A DNA stretch of 64,000 nucleotides. It comes from an uncultured Nocardioidaceae bacterium (GTDB taxonomy: Bacteria > Actinomycetota > Actinomycetes > Propionibacteriales > Nocardioidaceae). The notes below the pieces were generated by a model. That model did not search any database and was not told the DNA's origin. It saw only the letters and a program-made list of their open reading frames with translations. The DNA is taken from contig CADCUJ010000091.1 of assembly GCA_902805855.1 (NCBI GenBank), forward strand, positions 1 through 64,000, read 5' to 3'. The position numbers were made by a program, and so were the translations under genes. Positions 28,538 to 37,483 of the stretch are shown here, in pieces; the first letter of the stretch is position 1, and each line of letters opens with the position of its first letter.

Positions 28538-30283
28538 CTAAGCCGAGCCCGGTTTGTCAGGCTCCGCCGTGGCCGCCTCGGAGCTCCCATCGGCCGCATC
28601 ACCCGCAACGTGCTCGACGCTGTCGCTCGGTGTGTAGCGGCCGAGCATGGTCTCCACCACCGATCCCGCTTCCTGCGCGCTCGGCGTGTAACCCAGCACG
28701 ACCGGAAGGAAATGGTCGGACCCCAAAGCGTGCAGCCTCAGCTCGCTACCGGCACGCACGGTGGCCGTCCGACGCGTGCGCCGCAACAGCGCAATCTCGC
28801 CGAACCCTTCCCCCGCCCCGAGCCTGGCCACCAGCTGTCCGTCGCCGATCACCTCCGCCTCGCCCGACTCGATCACGAAGTAGCGGTCACCGGAGTCACC
28901 TTGGTCGAACACGGTGTCCCCGGCGGGTACGACGACGAGCTCCAGGCCGCGCGCCAGCCTCTCGATGGCGGGCAGGGGCAGGGCACTCAGCATGGTCACC
29001 CCCTGCAAGATGCCGAGCTCGTGATCGCGCATGTCCATGGATCGGTCGAGGTGCCGCAACCGCCGCCAGGAGGCCGCGGCGGCTACCGGACACAGCAGAC
29101 CCACGATCACCAAGGCGCCGCGTACGCCGTACCGCTCGACTGCCAGCGCGGCCAGGGCGGCCCCGATCCCGGTGGACAGCGCCACCAGGCTCTCGAGCAC
29201 TCCGAAGACCCGGGCGAGCACCTCGTCAGGGGCCATCCTCGCCAGCAGCGTGAACCCGCCGAGGTCGATCAGCGAGTTGCCGACGCCTACGCCGGCCAGG
29301 AGTGCGAATGCGACGACCTGTTGGGGAAAGGCGCCGATGAGGAGGAGCGGCACGCCCCACAGCGCGACCCCGACGCCGAACCATGCCCCGAGTCGCCGGG
29401 TGTCGACCAACATCGACGCGCCGAGCGCCCCGAGGACCGCGCCCACTCCGATGGCGGCCGTCAGGATTCCGACCCCGGGCTCGCCGGTCCCCAGCAGGTC
29501 GATCGCAACCACGACCGTCAACACGGTCAACGCGCCACGGGTGAGCGTCTGGGCCACGGCCAGGACCATGATGAGGGCGAGGTCGCGGTTCCGGCTGACG
29601 GCGCGGATGCCCTCCGCTGCCGACTTCAGGAACCTGGTTCCCGCCGGTGCGCGAGGACGCGGAGGCGCGTCGTAGCGCAGTCGCACCAGCAAGGCGGCCC
29701 CCCACAGCGAGGCGCCTGCTGCGACGGCGAAGACCAACGTCACGCCGGCGATCTCGAGCAACAACGCAGCGAGCAGCGGACCCACCAACGTGGCCACCGC
29801 ATCCAGCAGCCCGCGGACGACGTTTGCGCCGGCGAGCTCGGTGCCGGTGCGACAGAGCGAGGGCATCAGGGCCGAGTGCGCAGGCCGGAACAAGGTGGCG
29901 GTGATCGTCGACAACACCGCGAGCGCATAGACGATCTGCACCGGGCCGTCCATGCCGACGACGACGGCTGCTGCAGCCGTCGCGAGGCCACGCAGAGTGG
30001 ACACCAGGATGAGCACGCGCTCCCTGCGGCCCTTGTCGGCCATCGGCGACAGCAAGGGGGCCAGGATCGCGGAAGGCACCATGCGGAGTAGGCCCACCAG
30101 ACCGACCGCTGCTGCGCCACCGTCTCGATAGGCCACGATCCCGAGGCCAACGGTGAACGCCCACTCCGCCGTCCAGGCTCCGAGGAAGCTCAGCTGAGCG
30201 CGTCGAAGGGCAGGGTTGCGGGCGTTGCTGGAGAAGGCAGCCGCGGCCTTGCCCAGCCTCCCCCGAACTCCCGCACCCGCCAC
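28538..30283 (-). CDS. MFS transporter fused to C-terminal cyclic-nucleotide-binding domain
   Basis: Twelve-TM-like MFS body; C-terminal VPAGDTVFDQGDSGDRYFVIESGEAEVIGDGQLVARLGAGEGFGEIALLRRTRRTATVRA. Confidence 0.88.
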   Translation of the reverse strand: MAGAGVRGRLGKAAAAFSSNARNPALRRAQLSFLGAWTAEWAFTVGLGIVAYRDGGAAAVGLVGLLRMVPSAILAPLLSPMADKGRRERVLILVSTLRGLATAAAAVVVGMDGPVQIVYALAVLSTITATLFRPAHSALMPSLCRTGTELAGANVVRGLLDAVATLVGPLLAALLLEIAGVTLVFAVAAGASLWGAALLVRLRYDAPPRPRAPAGTRFLKSAAEGIRAVSRNRDLALIMVLAVAQTLTRGALTVLTVVVAIDLLGTGEPGVGILTAAIGVGAVLGALGASMLVDTRRLGAWFGVGVALWGVPLLLIGAFPQQVVAFALLAGVGVGNSLIDLGGFTLLARMAPDEVLARVFGVLESLVALSTGIGAALAALAVERYGVRGALVIVGLLCPVAAAASWRRLRHLDRSMDMRDHELGILQGVTMLSALPLPAIERLARGLELVVVPAGDTVFDQGDSGDRYFVIESGEAEVIGDGQLVARLGAGEGFGEIALLRRTRRTATVRAGSELRLHALGSDHFLPVVLGYTPSAQEAGSVVETMLGRYTPSDSVEHVAGDAADGSSEAATAEPDKPGSA

Positions 30284-30470
30284 CGAGCGACGGTACCGCC
30301 TCTCGGCACCCAGGTCACGAGCTCACCTCTGTGCAACCTTCACCCGACCTCATGGCGAGAACCGCAGGCAGCCGGCGCAACAGCAGCACAGCGAGGGAGA
30401 GCCCGTCCACCGGCCAGCTTGGGACGCACATGAGCCGGACACGGTGGGGACCCGGTGCGACGCGCGACCA

Positions 30471-30611
30471 GCAGTGCGGCTGCGGCATACCAGCGCTAAG
30501 ACGACGCTCGACACGTACGGCCACCTGTGGCCTGACCGCGAGGACAGCACTAGGGCGGGGATCGACGCAGTTCTGACCGCCCGTGCGAACGAAATGGCCC
30601 TGGTAAGATAG
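30471..30611 (+). pseudogene. tyrosine-type integrase, C-terminal remnant
   Basis: RLRHTSAKTTLDTYGHLWPDREDSTRAGIDAVLTARANEMA, including the catalytic-Tyr motif; no catalytic core upstream in frame. Confidence 0.8.
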
Positions 30612-30629
30612 AGAAGCGCCGGGGCTCTG

Positions 30630-31001
30630 TCAGGCGAAACCCCACTCCCGCTCAAGTCCACCGAGATCGTCACGTACGCCGGCGAGCAAGATGCTCCCTC
30701 CGGTCCCCACGGTCGCTCCGTCAATCGCAGCCTGGGCCCGCCGTCGAGTGATGCTCTTTGTGCTGCCCGACAAGTGCGGCTCGATAGCCAGGAACCGAGG
30801 ATCACGAGCGATCCTTTCGTTGTCCCACGACTGGCCGGCCCCTTCGGAGATCAAGGCTCGAGCATCATCAATCAACCGTCGACGGGTCTCAGTCTTAAGT
30901 CTCTCGTGTCGGCCGCGGCCTGCGCAGCAGGTCTTCCTACCTATGCAGCCGCCCACCCCGAGAGCAACCCGGAGAGCACGCCGGCTGGCATCGCTAGCCA
31001 T
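30630..31001 (-). CDS. hypothetical accessory protein
   Basis: ORF ...KTETRRRLIDDARALISEGAGQSWDNERIARDPRFLAIEPHLSGSTKSITRRRAQAAIDGATVGTGG...; start uncertain. Confidence 0.4.
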   Translation of the reverse strand: MASDASRRALRVALGVGGCIGRKTCCAGRGRHERLKTETRRRLIDDARALISEGAGQSWDNERIARDPRFLAIEPHLSGSTKSITRRRAQAAIDGATVGTGGSILLAGVRDDLGGLEREWGFA

Positions 31002-31025
31002 TCCATCGCGACGCCTGCCCTCTCC

Positions 31026-31044
31026 TGCGGACTATGTGCGGACT
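31026..31044 (+). repeat. two TGCGGACT repeats 11 bp apart, inside the glnA-side island end
   Basis: TGCGGACTATGTGCGGACT. Confidence 0.5.
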
Positions 31045-31091
31045 ACGGATGCCTACAGAGTGTAAAGGTGCAGGTCAGATGGGTGCAGCGC

Positions 31092-31118
31092 CTAGATGTC
31101 GAAGTAGAGCTCGAACTC
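31092..31118 (-). repeat. glnA1 3' end copy (att-like, in gene)
   Basis: CTAGATGTCGAAGTAGAGCTCGAACTC, includes glnA stop codon. Confidence 0.95.
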
Positions 31119-32510
31119 GTGCGGGTGCGGGCGCAGCGCGACCGGCGCGATCTCCTGGGTGCGCTTGAAGTCGATCCAGGTCTCGATCAGGTCGGAGGTG
31201 AACACGCCTCCTTCGAGCAGGAAGTCGTGGTCTGCTTCCAGGGAGTCCATCACCGCGGACAGGTTCCCCGGCACCGTGGCGACCTCGGCGTGCTCGTCCG
31301 GCGGCAGCTCGTAGAGGTCCTTGTCGATCGGCTGCGGCGGCTCGATCTTGTTCTTCACACCGTCGAGGCCGGCAAGCAGCATCGCGGAGAACGCGAGGTA
31401 GGGGTTGGCCGAGGGGTCGGGGCAGCGGAACTCCACCCGCTTGGCCTTGGGGTTGGCGCCGGTGATCGGGATCCGGATGCACGCCGAGCGGTTGCGCTGG
31501 CTGTAGACCAGGTTGACCGGCGCCTCGAAGCCGGGGACCAGCCGGTGGAATGAGTTCACGGTCGGGTTCGTGAACGCCAGCAGCGAGGGCGCGTGCGCGA
31601 GGAGGCCGCCGATGTAGTAGCGCGCGGTGTCCGACAGCCCGGCGTACCCCGCCTCGTCGTAGAACAGCGGCTCACCGTCGTCCCAGATCGACTGGTGGCA
31701 GTGCATCCCAGAGCCGTTGTCGCCGAAGATCGGCTTCGGCATGAACGTCGCGGTCTTGCCGTTGCGCCAGGCGACGTTCTTCACCAGGTACTTGAACTTC
31801 ATCACGTTGTCGGCGGTGGTCAGCAGCTCGTCGAATCGGAAGTTGACCTCCGCCTGCCCCGCCGTACCCACCTCGTGGTGTGCCCGCTCCACCACCAGCC
31901 CGCTGGCTTCGATCTCCTTGACGATCTCGTCGCGCAGGTCACCGAAGTGGTCGTACGGCGCCACCGGGAAGTACCCGCCCTTGTACTTCACCTTGTAGCC
32001 GCGGTTGTTCTCCTCGGCGCCAGTGTTCCAGGCACCCGCCTCGGAGTCGATGTGGTAGTAGCCGGCGTTCTGCTTGGTCTCGAAGCGCACGTTGTCGAAG
32101 ACGTAGAACTCCGCCTCCGGGGCGAAGTACGCCGTGTCGCCGATGCCGGTGGACTTCAGGTACGTCTGCGCCTTGCGGGCGATGTTGCGCGGGTCCCTGC
32201 TGTAGGCCTCGCCGGTGAGCGGGTCATGGATGAAGAAGTTCACGACGAGGGTCTTGGCCGCACGGAACGGGTCGAGGTAGGCCGTCGTGGGGTCCGGGAA
32301 CAACGACATGTCCGACTCGTGGATGGCCTGGAAGCCGCGCACCGAGGAGCCGTCGAAGTTGAGCCCGTCGTCGAAGACCGACTGGTCGAAGGAGGAGACC
32401 GGCACCGTGAAGTGCTGCATGATCCCGGGCAGGTCACAGAACCGTACGTCGACCATCTCGACGTTCTCGTCCGCGAGGTACTTCAGCAGGTCGTCGGAGC
32501 TGGCGAACAT
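31092..32510 (-). CDS. glnA: type I glutamine synthetase
   Basis: [29 protein letters not shown]...[18 protein letters not shown]...[15 protein letters not shown]...[13 protein letters not shown] adenylylation-type motif. Confidence 0.97.
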   Translation of the reverse strand: MFASSDDLLKYLADENVEMVDVRFCDLPGIMQHFTVPVSSFDQSVFDDGLNFDGSSVRGFQAIHESDMSLFPDPTTAYLDPFRAAKTLVVNFFIHDPLTGEAYSRDPRNIARKAQTYLKSTGIGDTAYFAPEAEFYVFDNVRFETKQNAGYYHIDSEAGAWNTGAEENNRGYKVKYKGGYFPVAPYDHFGDLRDEIVKEIEASGLVVERAHHEVGTAGQAEVNFRFDELLTTADNVMKFKYLVKNVAWRNGKTATFMPKPIFGDNGSGMHCHQSIWDDGEPLFYDEAGYAGLSDTARYYIGGLLAHAPSLLAFTNPTVNSFHRLVPGFEAPVNLVYSQRNRSACIRIPITGANPKAKRVEFRCPDPSANPYLAFSAMLLAGLDGVKNKIEPPQPIDKDLYELPPDEHAEVATVPGNLSAVMDSLEADHDFLLEGGVFTSDLIETWIDFKRTQEIAPVALRPHPHEFELYFDI

Positions 32511-32614
32511 TCATCCTCCTCGGCCCGCTGGGACGCGAGCCAGTTCTCAAGCGGTGGTCGTACGGGTCAACGGCCGGCGTGCCGCCGTGCCACTGCAGAC
32601 CCTAGGAACGGCCG

Positions 32615-32652
32615 GTTTCTGCACCGTATCCCCTGTGTTTCGCCGATGTAAC
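32615..32652 (-). promoter_or_regulatory. GlnR-type operator with four half-sites upstream of glnA1
   Basis: Reverse strand GTTAC-ATCGGC-GAAAC-ACAGGG-GATAC-GGTGCA-GAAAC, all spacers exactly 6 nt. Confidence 0.85.
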
Positions 32653-32689
32653 AACCGGTGCCGTGGGCCCCGCGGGTAGATTGGACGAC

Positions 32690-33133
32690 GTGAGCAGCTC
32701 GGGGTCCTCGACCGGTGCGCCCGCCGGAGCGTCCTACCCCGGTGAGCGTCTCGGGCTGCCTGCCGAGGGCCCCGGAGCGGTAGCCGGCTGGGGGCGTCGC
32801 CTCCTGGCGCTGGCGGTCGACTGGGTGGCGTGCCTGCTCGTCGCCGGCCTGTTCGCAGGCACCGCGGTGTGGACCGGGCAGGGGCTGGTCCAGTGGGCGC
32901 CGATGACGGTGTTCCTGCTCGAGGCGACGGTGCTGACGACGCTGGCCGGCGGGTCGTTCGGCCAACTGGTGTGCCGCATCGCGGTGGTCCGGCTCGACCG
33001 CTCGCCGGTCAACCTGTTGCAGTCCCTGCTGCGCACCTTCTTGATCTGCCTGGTCATCCCGCCGCTGGTCTTCGACCCCGATCAGCGTGGCCTGCACGAC
33101 CTCGCGGTGCGCACGGTCACCCTGCGTCGGTGA
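32690..33133 (+). CDS. RDD family membrane protein
   Basis: AGWGRRLLALAVDWVACLLVAGLF...GGSFGQLVCRIAVVRLDRSPVNLLQSLLRTFLICLVIPPLVFDPDQRGLHDLAVRTVTLR. Confidence 0.85.
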   Translation: MSSSGSSTGAPAGASYPGERLGLPAEGPGAVAGWGRRLLALAVDWVACLLVAGLFAGTAVWTGQGLVQWAPMTVFLLEATVLTTLAGGSFGQLVCRIAVVRLDRSPVNLLQSLLRTFLICLVIPPLVFDPDQRGLHDLAVRTVTLRR

Positions 33134-33187
33134 TCGCCCGAGCTTCGAGACGCTTGCCGGCCTGCTCCTCGACCACCGAGCGGCGGG

Positions 33188-34471
33188 TCAGCGCTCGAGG
33201 GTGATCTGGGCGACGTCGAGGTACCCGGTGCGGAAACCGGCCTCGCAGTAGGCGAGGTAGAACTCCCACATCCGGCGGAACGTGTCGTTGAAGCCGAGCG
33301 CCTGCACGGTCGGCCAGCTGCCGAGGAACTTCTCGCGCCACAGCCGCAGCGTGTGGGCGTAGTGCGGGCCCATCGGCGCGATCCGGGACACCGCCAGCGA
33401 CGTGTGCTGGTCGAGCACCTGCTCGATCGCCTCGGTGGAGGGCAGCAGCCCGCCGGGGAAGATGTACTTGTGGATCCACGTGTAGGTGTTGCGCGTGGCC
33501 TCCAGCCGGTGGTGCTCGAGCAGGATCGCCTGGATCACCGCCTTGCCGCCGGGGGCGAGGAGCGAGTCGATGGTCTGGAAGTACGTCGGCCAGTACTTCT
33601 CGCCGACCGCCTCGATCATCTCGACGCTGACCACTGCGTCGAAGGCACCGGTCTGGTCGCGGTAGTCGCGCAGGCCGATGTCGACTCTGTCGCCGACCCC
33701 GGCCTCGTCCACGCGGCGCTGGGCCAGCGAGGCCTGTTCGGTCGAGATCGTGATCGTGGTGACCTGCGCCCCGCGCTGTGCCGCCCGGATGGCCAGCGTC
33801 CCCCACCCGGTGCCGATCTCGAGCAGCCGGCTGCCTGGTCCGACCGAGGCTGCGTCGAGGATCGCGTCGACCTTGTGCAGCTGTGCCGCCTCGAGGTCGT
33901 CTTGGCGCGGGGGCGGGTCGAGGGTCGCGAAGAGAGCGGAGGAGTAGGACAGCGAGGGGTCGAGGAACTGCTCGAACATCTTGTTGGACAGGTCGTAGTG
34001 CCGCTCGATGTTCTTGCGAGCGCCGTCACGCGTGTTCTCCTCGGAGCTGAGCATCCGGGGTAGCACGACGTGCCGGAGCCGGTAGAAGGAAGGCTTGATC
34101 AGCTCGGTCAGTCGCGCGGCGAACGGTGAGAGGGCGTCGGCCAGGTCGCTGCCCGGCGCCGTTGTCCACTCCCCGGCCATGTAGGACTCGCCCAGGCCGA
34201 TCGAGGGGCTGCGCCCCATCCGGGCGAAGAACGCATCCGGCTCGATGATGTCGATCCCGGGATGCGAGCCGAGGTCACCGGAGCCGTACACCTCCCCGGT
34301 CGACAGGCGCACGGACACCGGGACCTTGCGGAGGATCCGGGCCACCACGGCCTTGGCGATCCGTCCCTGCAGACCGTGATCGGGTGGCGCGGGCAGGTCC
34401 CACGCGGCGTTGTCCTCACCACTGGCGGTGCCGCCGACCTCCGGTTCGATCGTGGTGCTCATCTCAGGCAA
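33188..34471 (-). CDS. cyclopropane-fatty-acyl-phospholipid synthase family methyltransferase
   Basis: ARKNIERHYDLSNKMFEQFLDPSLSYSSALF...LLEIGTGWGTLAIRAAQR...SVEMIEAVGEKYWPTYF. Confidence 0.92.
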   Translation of the reverse strand: MPEMSTTIEPEVGGTASGEDNAAWDLPAPPDHGLQGRIAKAVVARILRKVPVSVRLSTGEVYGSGDLGSHPGIDIIEPDAFFARMGRSPSIGLGESYMAGEWTTAPGSDLADALSPFAARLTELIKPSFYRLRHVVLPRMLSSEENTRDGARKNIERHYDLSNKMFEQFLDPSLSYSSALFATLDPPPRQDDLEAAQLHKVDAILDAASVGPGSRLLEIGTGWGTLAIRAAQRGAQVTTITISTEQASLAQRRVDEAGVGDRVDIGLRDYRDQTGAFDAVVSVEMIEAVGEKYWPTYFQTIDSLLAPGGKAVIQAILLEHHRLEATRNTYTWIHKYIFPGGLLPSTEAIEQVLDQHTSLAVSRIAPMGPHYAHTLRLWREKFLGSWPTVQALGFNDTFRRMWEFYLAYCEAGFRTGYLDVAQITLER

Positions 34472-35216
34472 CTCCCTTCGGGGCTTGGTGCGGCCTGCGA
34501 GGAACGACCGGCAGGCGGCGCAGCCAGAGCCGGATGCCGTGCAGGCGGATCAGCGCAGAGACGCGCTGGGAGGGCATCGGGTTGCCGAGGACGCGACGCA
34601 GGGCGCGCCGCGGTGTGGCGGGTTCGAGGTCCCCGCGCACCGAGGCCTTGAACACGACCTCGTCGTTCTGGGTCAACGTGATGCCGATCGCGACCTTGTC
34701 GGTGGTCAGTCGCGTGCGGATGTCGTAACGGCCCTCGACGGTGAAGAAGGGGGAGACGTAGAACTCCTTGTCGACGCCGTTGCGCTCGGAGCTGGCCGAC
34801 GTCTTCTCGGCGACGGGCACCGGGTAGCAGTGCCGCTCGCCGTAGGTGTTGTGCACCTCCGCCAGCACGCCCTCGAGCCGACCGTCCGCGTCGAAGCAGA
34901 AGTACGTCGTCAACGGGTCGAACACGTAGCCGAGGCTGCGTGCGTTCGCCAGCATCAGCACCCGGTCCGCCCGCCACGGCAGGTGGTTGGCCGACAGGAA
35001 CCCGCGCACCTTCTCCTGCAGCGGCGTGTCATCGCGGGTGAGGTGGTCGCGGGCTCGCAGCGACGCCAGCGGGCGCAGCCATCGGGGGAACGGCGCCTCC
35101 GGGTCGGCGAGGTCGACCAGCCACATCGTCGTACGGTGCGAGAACTGGTAGTCGAAGGGACGGGTACGCCGGTGGTGCACGGTCGCACGCACCGATGCGG
35201 GAACCCGGGCGCTCAC
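34464..35216 (-). CDS. DUF1365 family protein
   Basis: TVHHRRTRPFDYQFSHRTTMWLVDL...SLGYVFDPLTTYFCFDADGRLEGVLAEVHNTYGERHCY. Confidence 0.88.
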   Translation of the reverse strand: MSARVPASVRATVHHRRTRPFDYQFSHRTTMWLVDLADPEAPFPRWLRPLASLRARDHLTRDDTPLQEKVRGFLSANHLPWRADRVLMLANARSLGYVFDPLTTYFCFDADGRLEGVLAEVHNTYGERHCYPVPVAEKTSASSERNGVDKEFYVSPFFTVEGRYDIRTRLTTDKVAIGITLTQNDEVVFKASVRGDLEPATPRRALRRVLGNPMPSQRVSALIRLHGIRLWLRRLPVVPRRPHQAPKGVA

Positions 35217-36502
35217 CACGTCGCCCCCAGGGACTGCGCTGCGGCGACGCCGGCTCGGCAGCCGTCCTCGTGGAAGCCCCACCCGTGGTAGGCGCCGGCG
35301 AACGCGAACCGGTCGTCGTTGAGCTGCGCCAACCTCGACTGGGCCGCTACGGATGCGGCGGTGTAGGTCGGGTGCTGGTACGTCATCCGCGCGACGACGT
35401 GGTCGGGCGTCTCCGCGGGATTGAGCGTGACGACGAGGGGGTCGGCCTCGTCGTGCCCCTGAAGCCGGTTCATCCAGTAGGAGACGCGGGTGCGGTCGGT
35501 GGGCTCGTCGCAGTCCTCGAGCCGGTAGTTCCAGCTGGCCCGAGACCGGCGTAGCCGCGGCAGCGTGGACTGGTCCCGGTGCAGCCAGGCCTCGTTGGTC
35601 GAGTAGCCGAAGGCGCCGAGGACGTCTGCCTCCTCCTCGCTGGCGTCGGTGAGCAGTGCAAGGGCCTCGTCGGCATGGGTGGCGACGACGACCTTGTCGA
35701 AGCTGTGGTGCTGGCTGCTCCCTCCGCCGGCCGGCACCGTGTCGAGCTCGACGGACTCCGGCTTGCGGCTGACCGCGCGCACCTTGCTGCCTGGGCTGAC
35801 CACATCCAGCCGGTCGGTGACCGCCTCGACGTAGGAGCGGGAACCGCCCACCACCGTGTGCCAGGTGGGGGAGTCGCGCGTTGTGAGGAAGCCGTGGTGG
35901 CGCAAGAAGGCGAACAGGTACGCCGCCGGGTAGTCCAGCGCCTCCCGATGGCCCATCGACCACACACAGGAGACGACCGGCAAGCCGTAGTGGGTCACGA
36001 AGTGCCGGTCGAAACGGTGCTGGGTCAAGAACTGCTCGTAGCTGACCTCGGAGTCCGGAGATCCTTCGAGCAGGGCCAGCGCGAGCCTCTGGAACCGACG
36101 GACCTGCAGCAGCAGTCGCCAGAACCGCGGGTCGAGCAGGCGGCGGCGTTGCGAGAAGATCCCGTCGGCGCCGCGGCCACCGACGTAGCCCAGACCGCAG
36201 CCCTCGCAGGTGATGCTCATGCTCATCTCCGTGGCGCGGGTGGCTATCCCGAGCTCGGAGAAGAGCCGGCGCAGCAGCGGGTAGGTCCTGTCGTTGAGCA
36301 CGATGAACCCCGAGTCGACCGGGGCCGTCGTCCCGTCCCGCATCGGCACGTCATGGGTGTGCGCGTGTCCGCCGATGCGGGGCTGGGCCTCGAACAAGGT
36401 CACCTGGTGGGTTGGCTGCAGCAGGTACGCCGCCGTCAGACCCGAGACACCGCCGCCGATGACGGCGACGGTGGGAAGGGCGCTTCGGGCGGCGTTTGGC
36501 AT
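35213..36502 (-). CDS. FAD-dependent oxidoreductase (amine-oxidase-like)
   Basis: VAVIGGGVSGLTAAYLLQPTHQVTLFEAQPRIGGHAHTHDV. Confidence 0.92.
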   Translation of the reverse strand: MPNAARSALPTVAVIGGGVSGLTAAYLLQPTHQVTLFEAQPRIGGHAHTHDVPMRDGTTAPVDSGFIVLNDRTYPLLRRLFSELGIATRATEMSMSITCEGCGLGYVGGRGADGIFSQRRRLLDPRFWRLLLQVRRFQRLALALLEGSPDSEVSYEQFLTQHRFDRHFVTHYGLPVVSCVWSMGHREALDYPAAYLFAFLRHHGFLTTRDSPTWHTVVGGSRSYVEAVTDRLDVVSPGSKVRAVSRKPESVELDTVPAGGGSSQHHSFDKVVVATHADEALALLTDASEEEADVLGAFGYSTNEAWLHRDQSTLPRLRRSRASWNYRLEDCDEPTDRTRVSYWMNRLQGHDEADPLVVTLNPAETPDHVVARMTYQHPTYTAASVAAQSRLAQLNDDRFAFAGAYHGWGFHEDGCRAGVAAAQSLGATW

Positions 36503-36561
36503 GTCAGTGGTTCGGTTACCTTGTCGGGCTGGCTTGGTGCTGTCAGGTGGGCCGTGGGCCC

Positions 36562-37326
36562 CTAGGTGACGAGGAGCCGGACCCGCTTGTTGCCCTTTCC
36601 CTTGGACTCGGTGCCGGTGACGGTGACCTTGCCCACTTCGGCGGTGCTGAGCACGTGAGTCCCGCCGTCTGCCTGCTTGTCCAGCCCGACGATGTCGATC
36701 ACCCGGAGCGGGTCGATCTCCCGCGGGATGAGGTTGGCCGCGGTACGGATCAGCGCATGGTCCTCGTCGGCGACCTCGCGGCCGACGAACTCGACCAGGA
36801 TCTCGTGGGCGGCGGCGATCTCCTCGTTGATCCGCGCCTCGACCCGCCGCCCGAACTCGGCGCTCATCGACGGAAGCGGGAAGTCCAGGCGGCCGGAGCC
36901 CGGTTCCATGTTGCCACCGGTCACCGGGATGCCGTGGTCTGCCCAGATCACGCCGCAGAGGATGTGCAAGGCGGTGTGGGTGCGCATGGTGAGGTGGCGG
37001 CGCTGCCAGTCCAGCTCTGCGTCGACCTCGGTGCCGACATCAGGCAGGTCGTCGCCGTCGAGCCAGTGCCAGATGCGTCCGTCCTGGCGGCGGACCCGGC
37101 TGACCTGCGCCTGCCCGCCGTCCCAGGCCAAGGTGCCGATGTCGTGCGGCTGGCCGCCGCCGCCGGGGTAGAAGGCGGTACGGCGCAGCGCCACGCGTCC
37201 CTCCTCACGGTCGACCTGGTCGACGACTGCCTCGAAGTCGCGCACGTAGGCGTCGACGGAGAACAGCTCGGTCTCCGCGAGCACCGCCGGCGCGCCCTGC
37301 GGGGTCCTGCGGCCAGGCACCGCCAT
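36562..37326 (-). CDS. AlaX-like trans-acting alanyl-tRNA editing protein
   Basis: TAFYPGGGGQPHDIGTL, MRTHTALHILCGVI, KQADGGTHVLSTAEVGKV. Confidence 0.9.
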   Translation of the reverse strand: MAVPGRRTPQGAPAVLAETELFSVDAYVRDFEAVVDQVDREEGRVALRRTAFYPGGGGQPHDIGTLAWDGGQAQVSRVRRQDGRIWHWLDGDDLPDVGTEVDAELDWQRRHLTMRTHTALHILCGVIWADHGIPVTGGNMEPGSGRLDFPLPSMSAEFGRRVEARINEEIAAAHEILVEFVGREVADEDHALIRTAANLIPREIDPLRVIDIVGLDKQADGGTHVLSTAEVGKVTVTGTESKGKGNKRVRLLVT

Positions 37327-37483
37327 GGTCCTACCTCCTCGTCTGGCTGCGTCCACCCATCCAAGCATTCAGGCCCCGCCGGGTGGCTCCCACTTGTACA
37401 GTCGAGGCACTCGAGACCACCCGAGACAGCTCCAACATCACCCGAGTTGACCCGTGACGACCCGAGACGAACTGGTGGGATCC

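Larger units (their letters stand above)
26187..31118. mobile_element. glnA-integrated genomic island/remnant with cNMP-module cargo and truncated integrase
   Basis: 27-bp exact direct repeats equal to the glnA1 3' end at both ends, integrase C-terminal fragment, phased TGCGGACT repeats near both ends, interruption of the glnE-glnA1 neighbourhood. Confidence 0.8.

Noticed and set aside
26470-30283. CBASS/Pycsar-type anti-phage system
   Set aside because: The cyclase-like protein is DUF2652 and the partners are an MFS pump and a PIG-L enzyme; no known CBASS/Pycsar effector or ancillary family is visible, so a defence label is unsupported.
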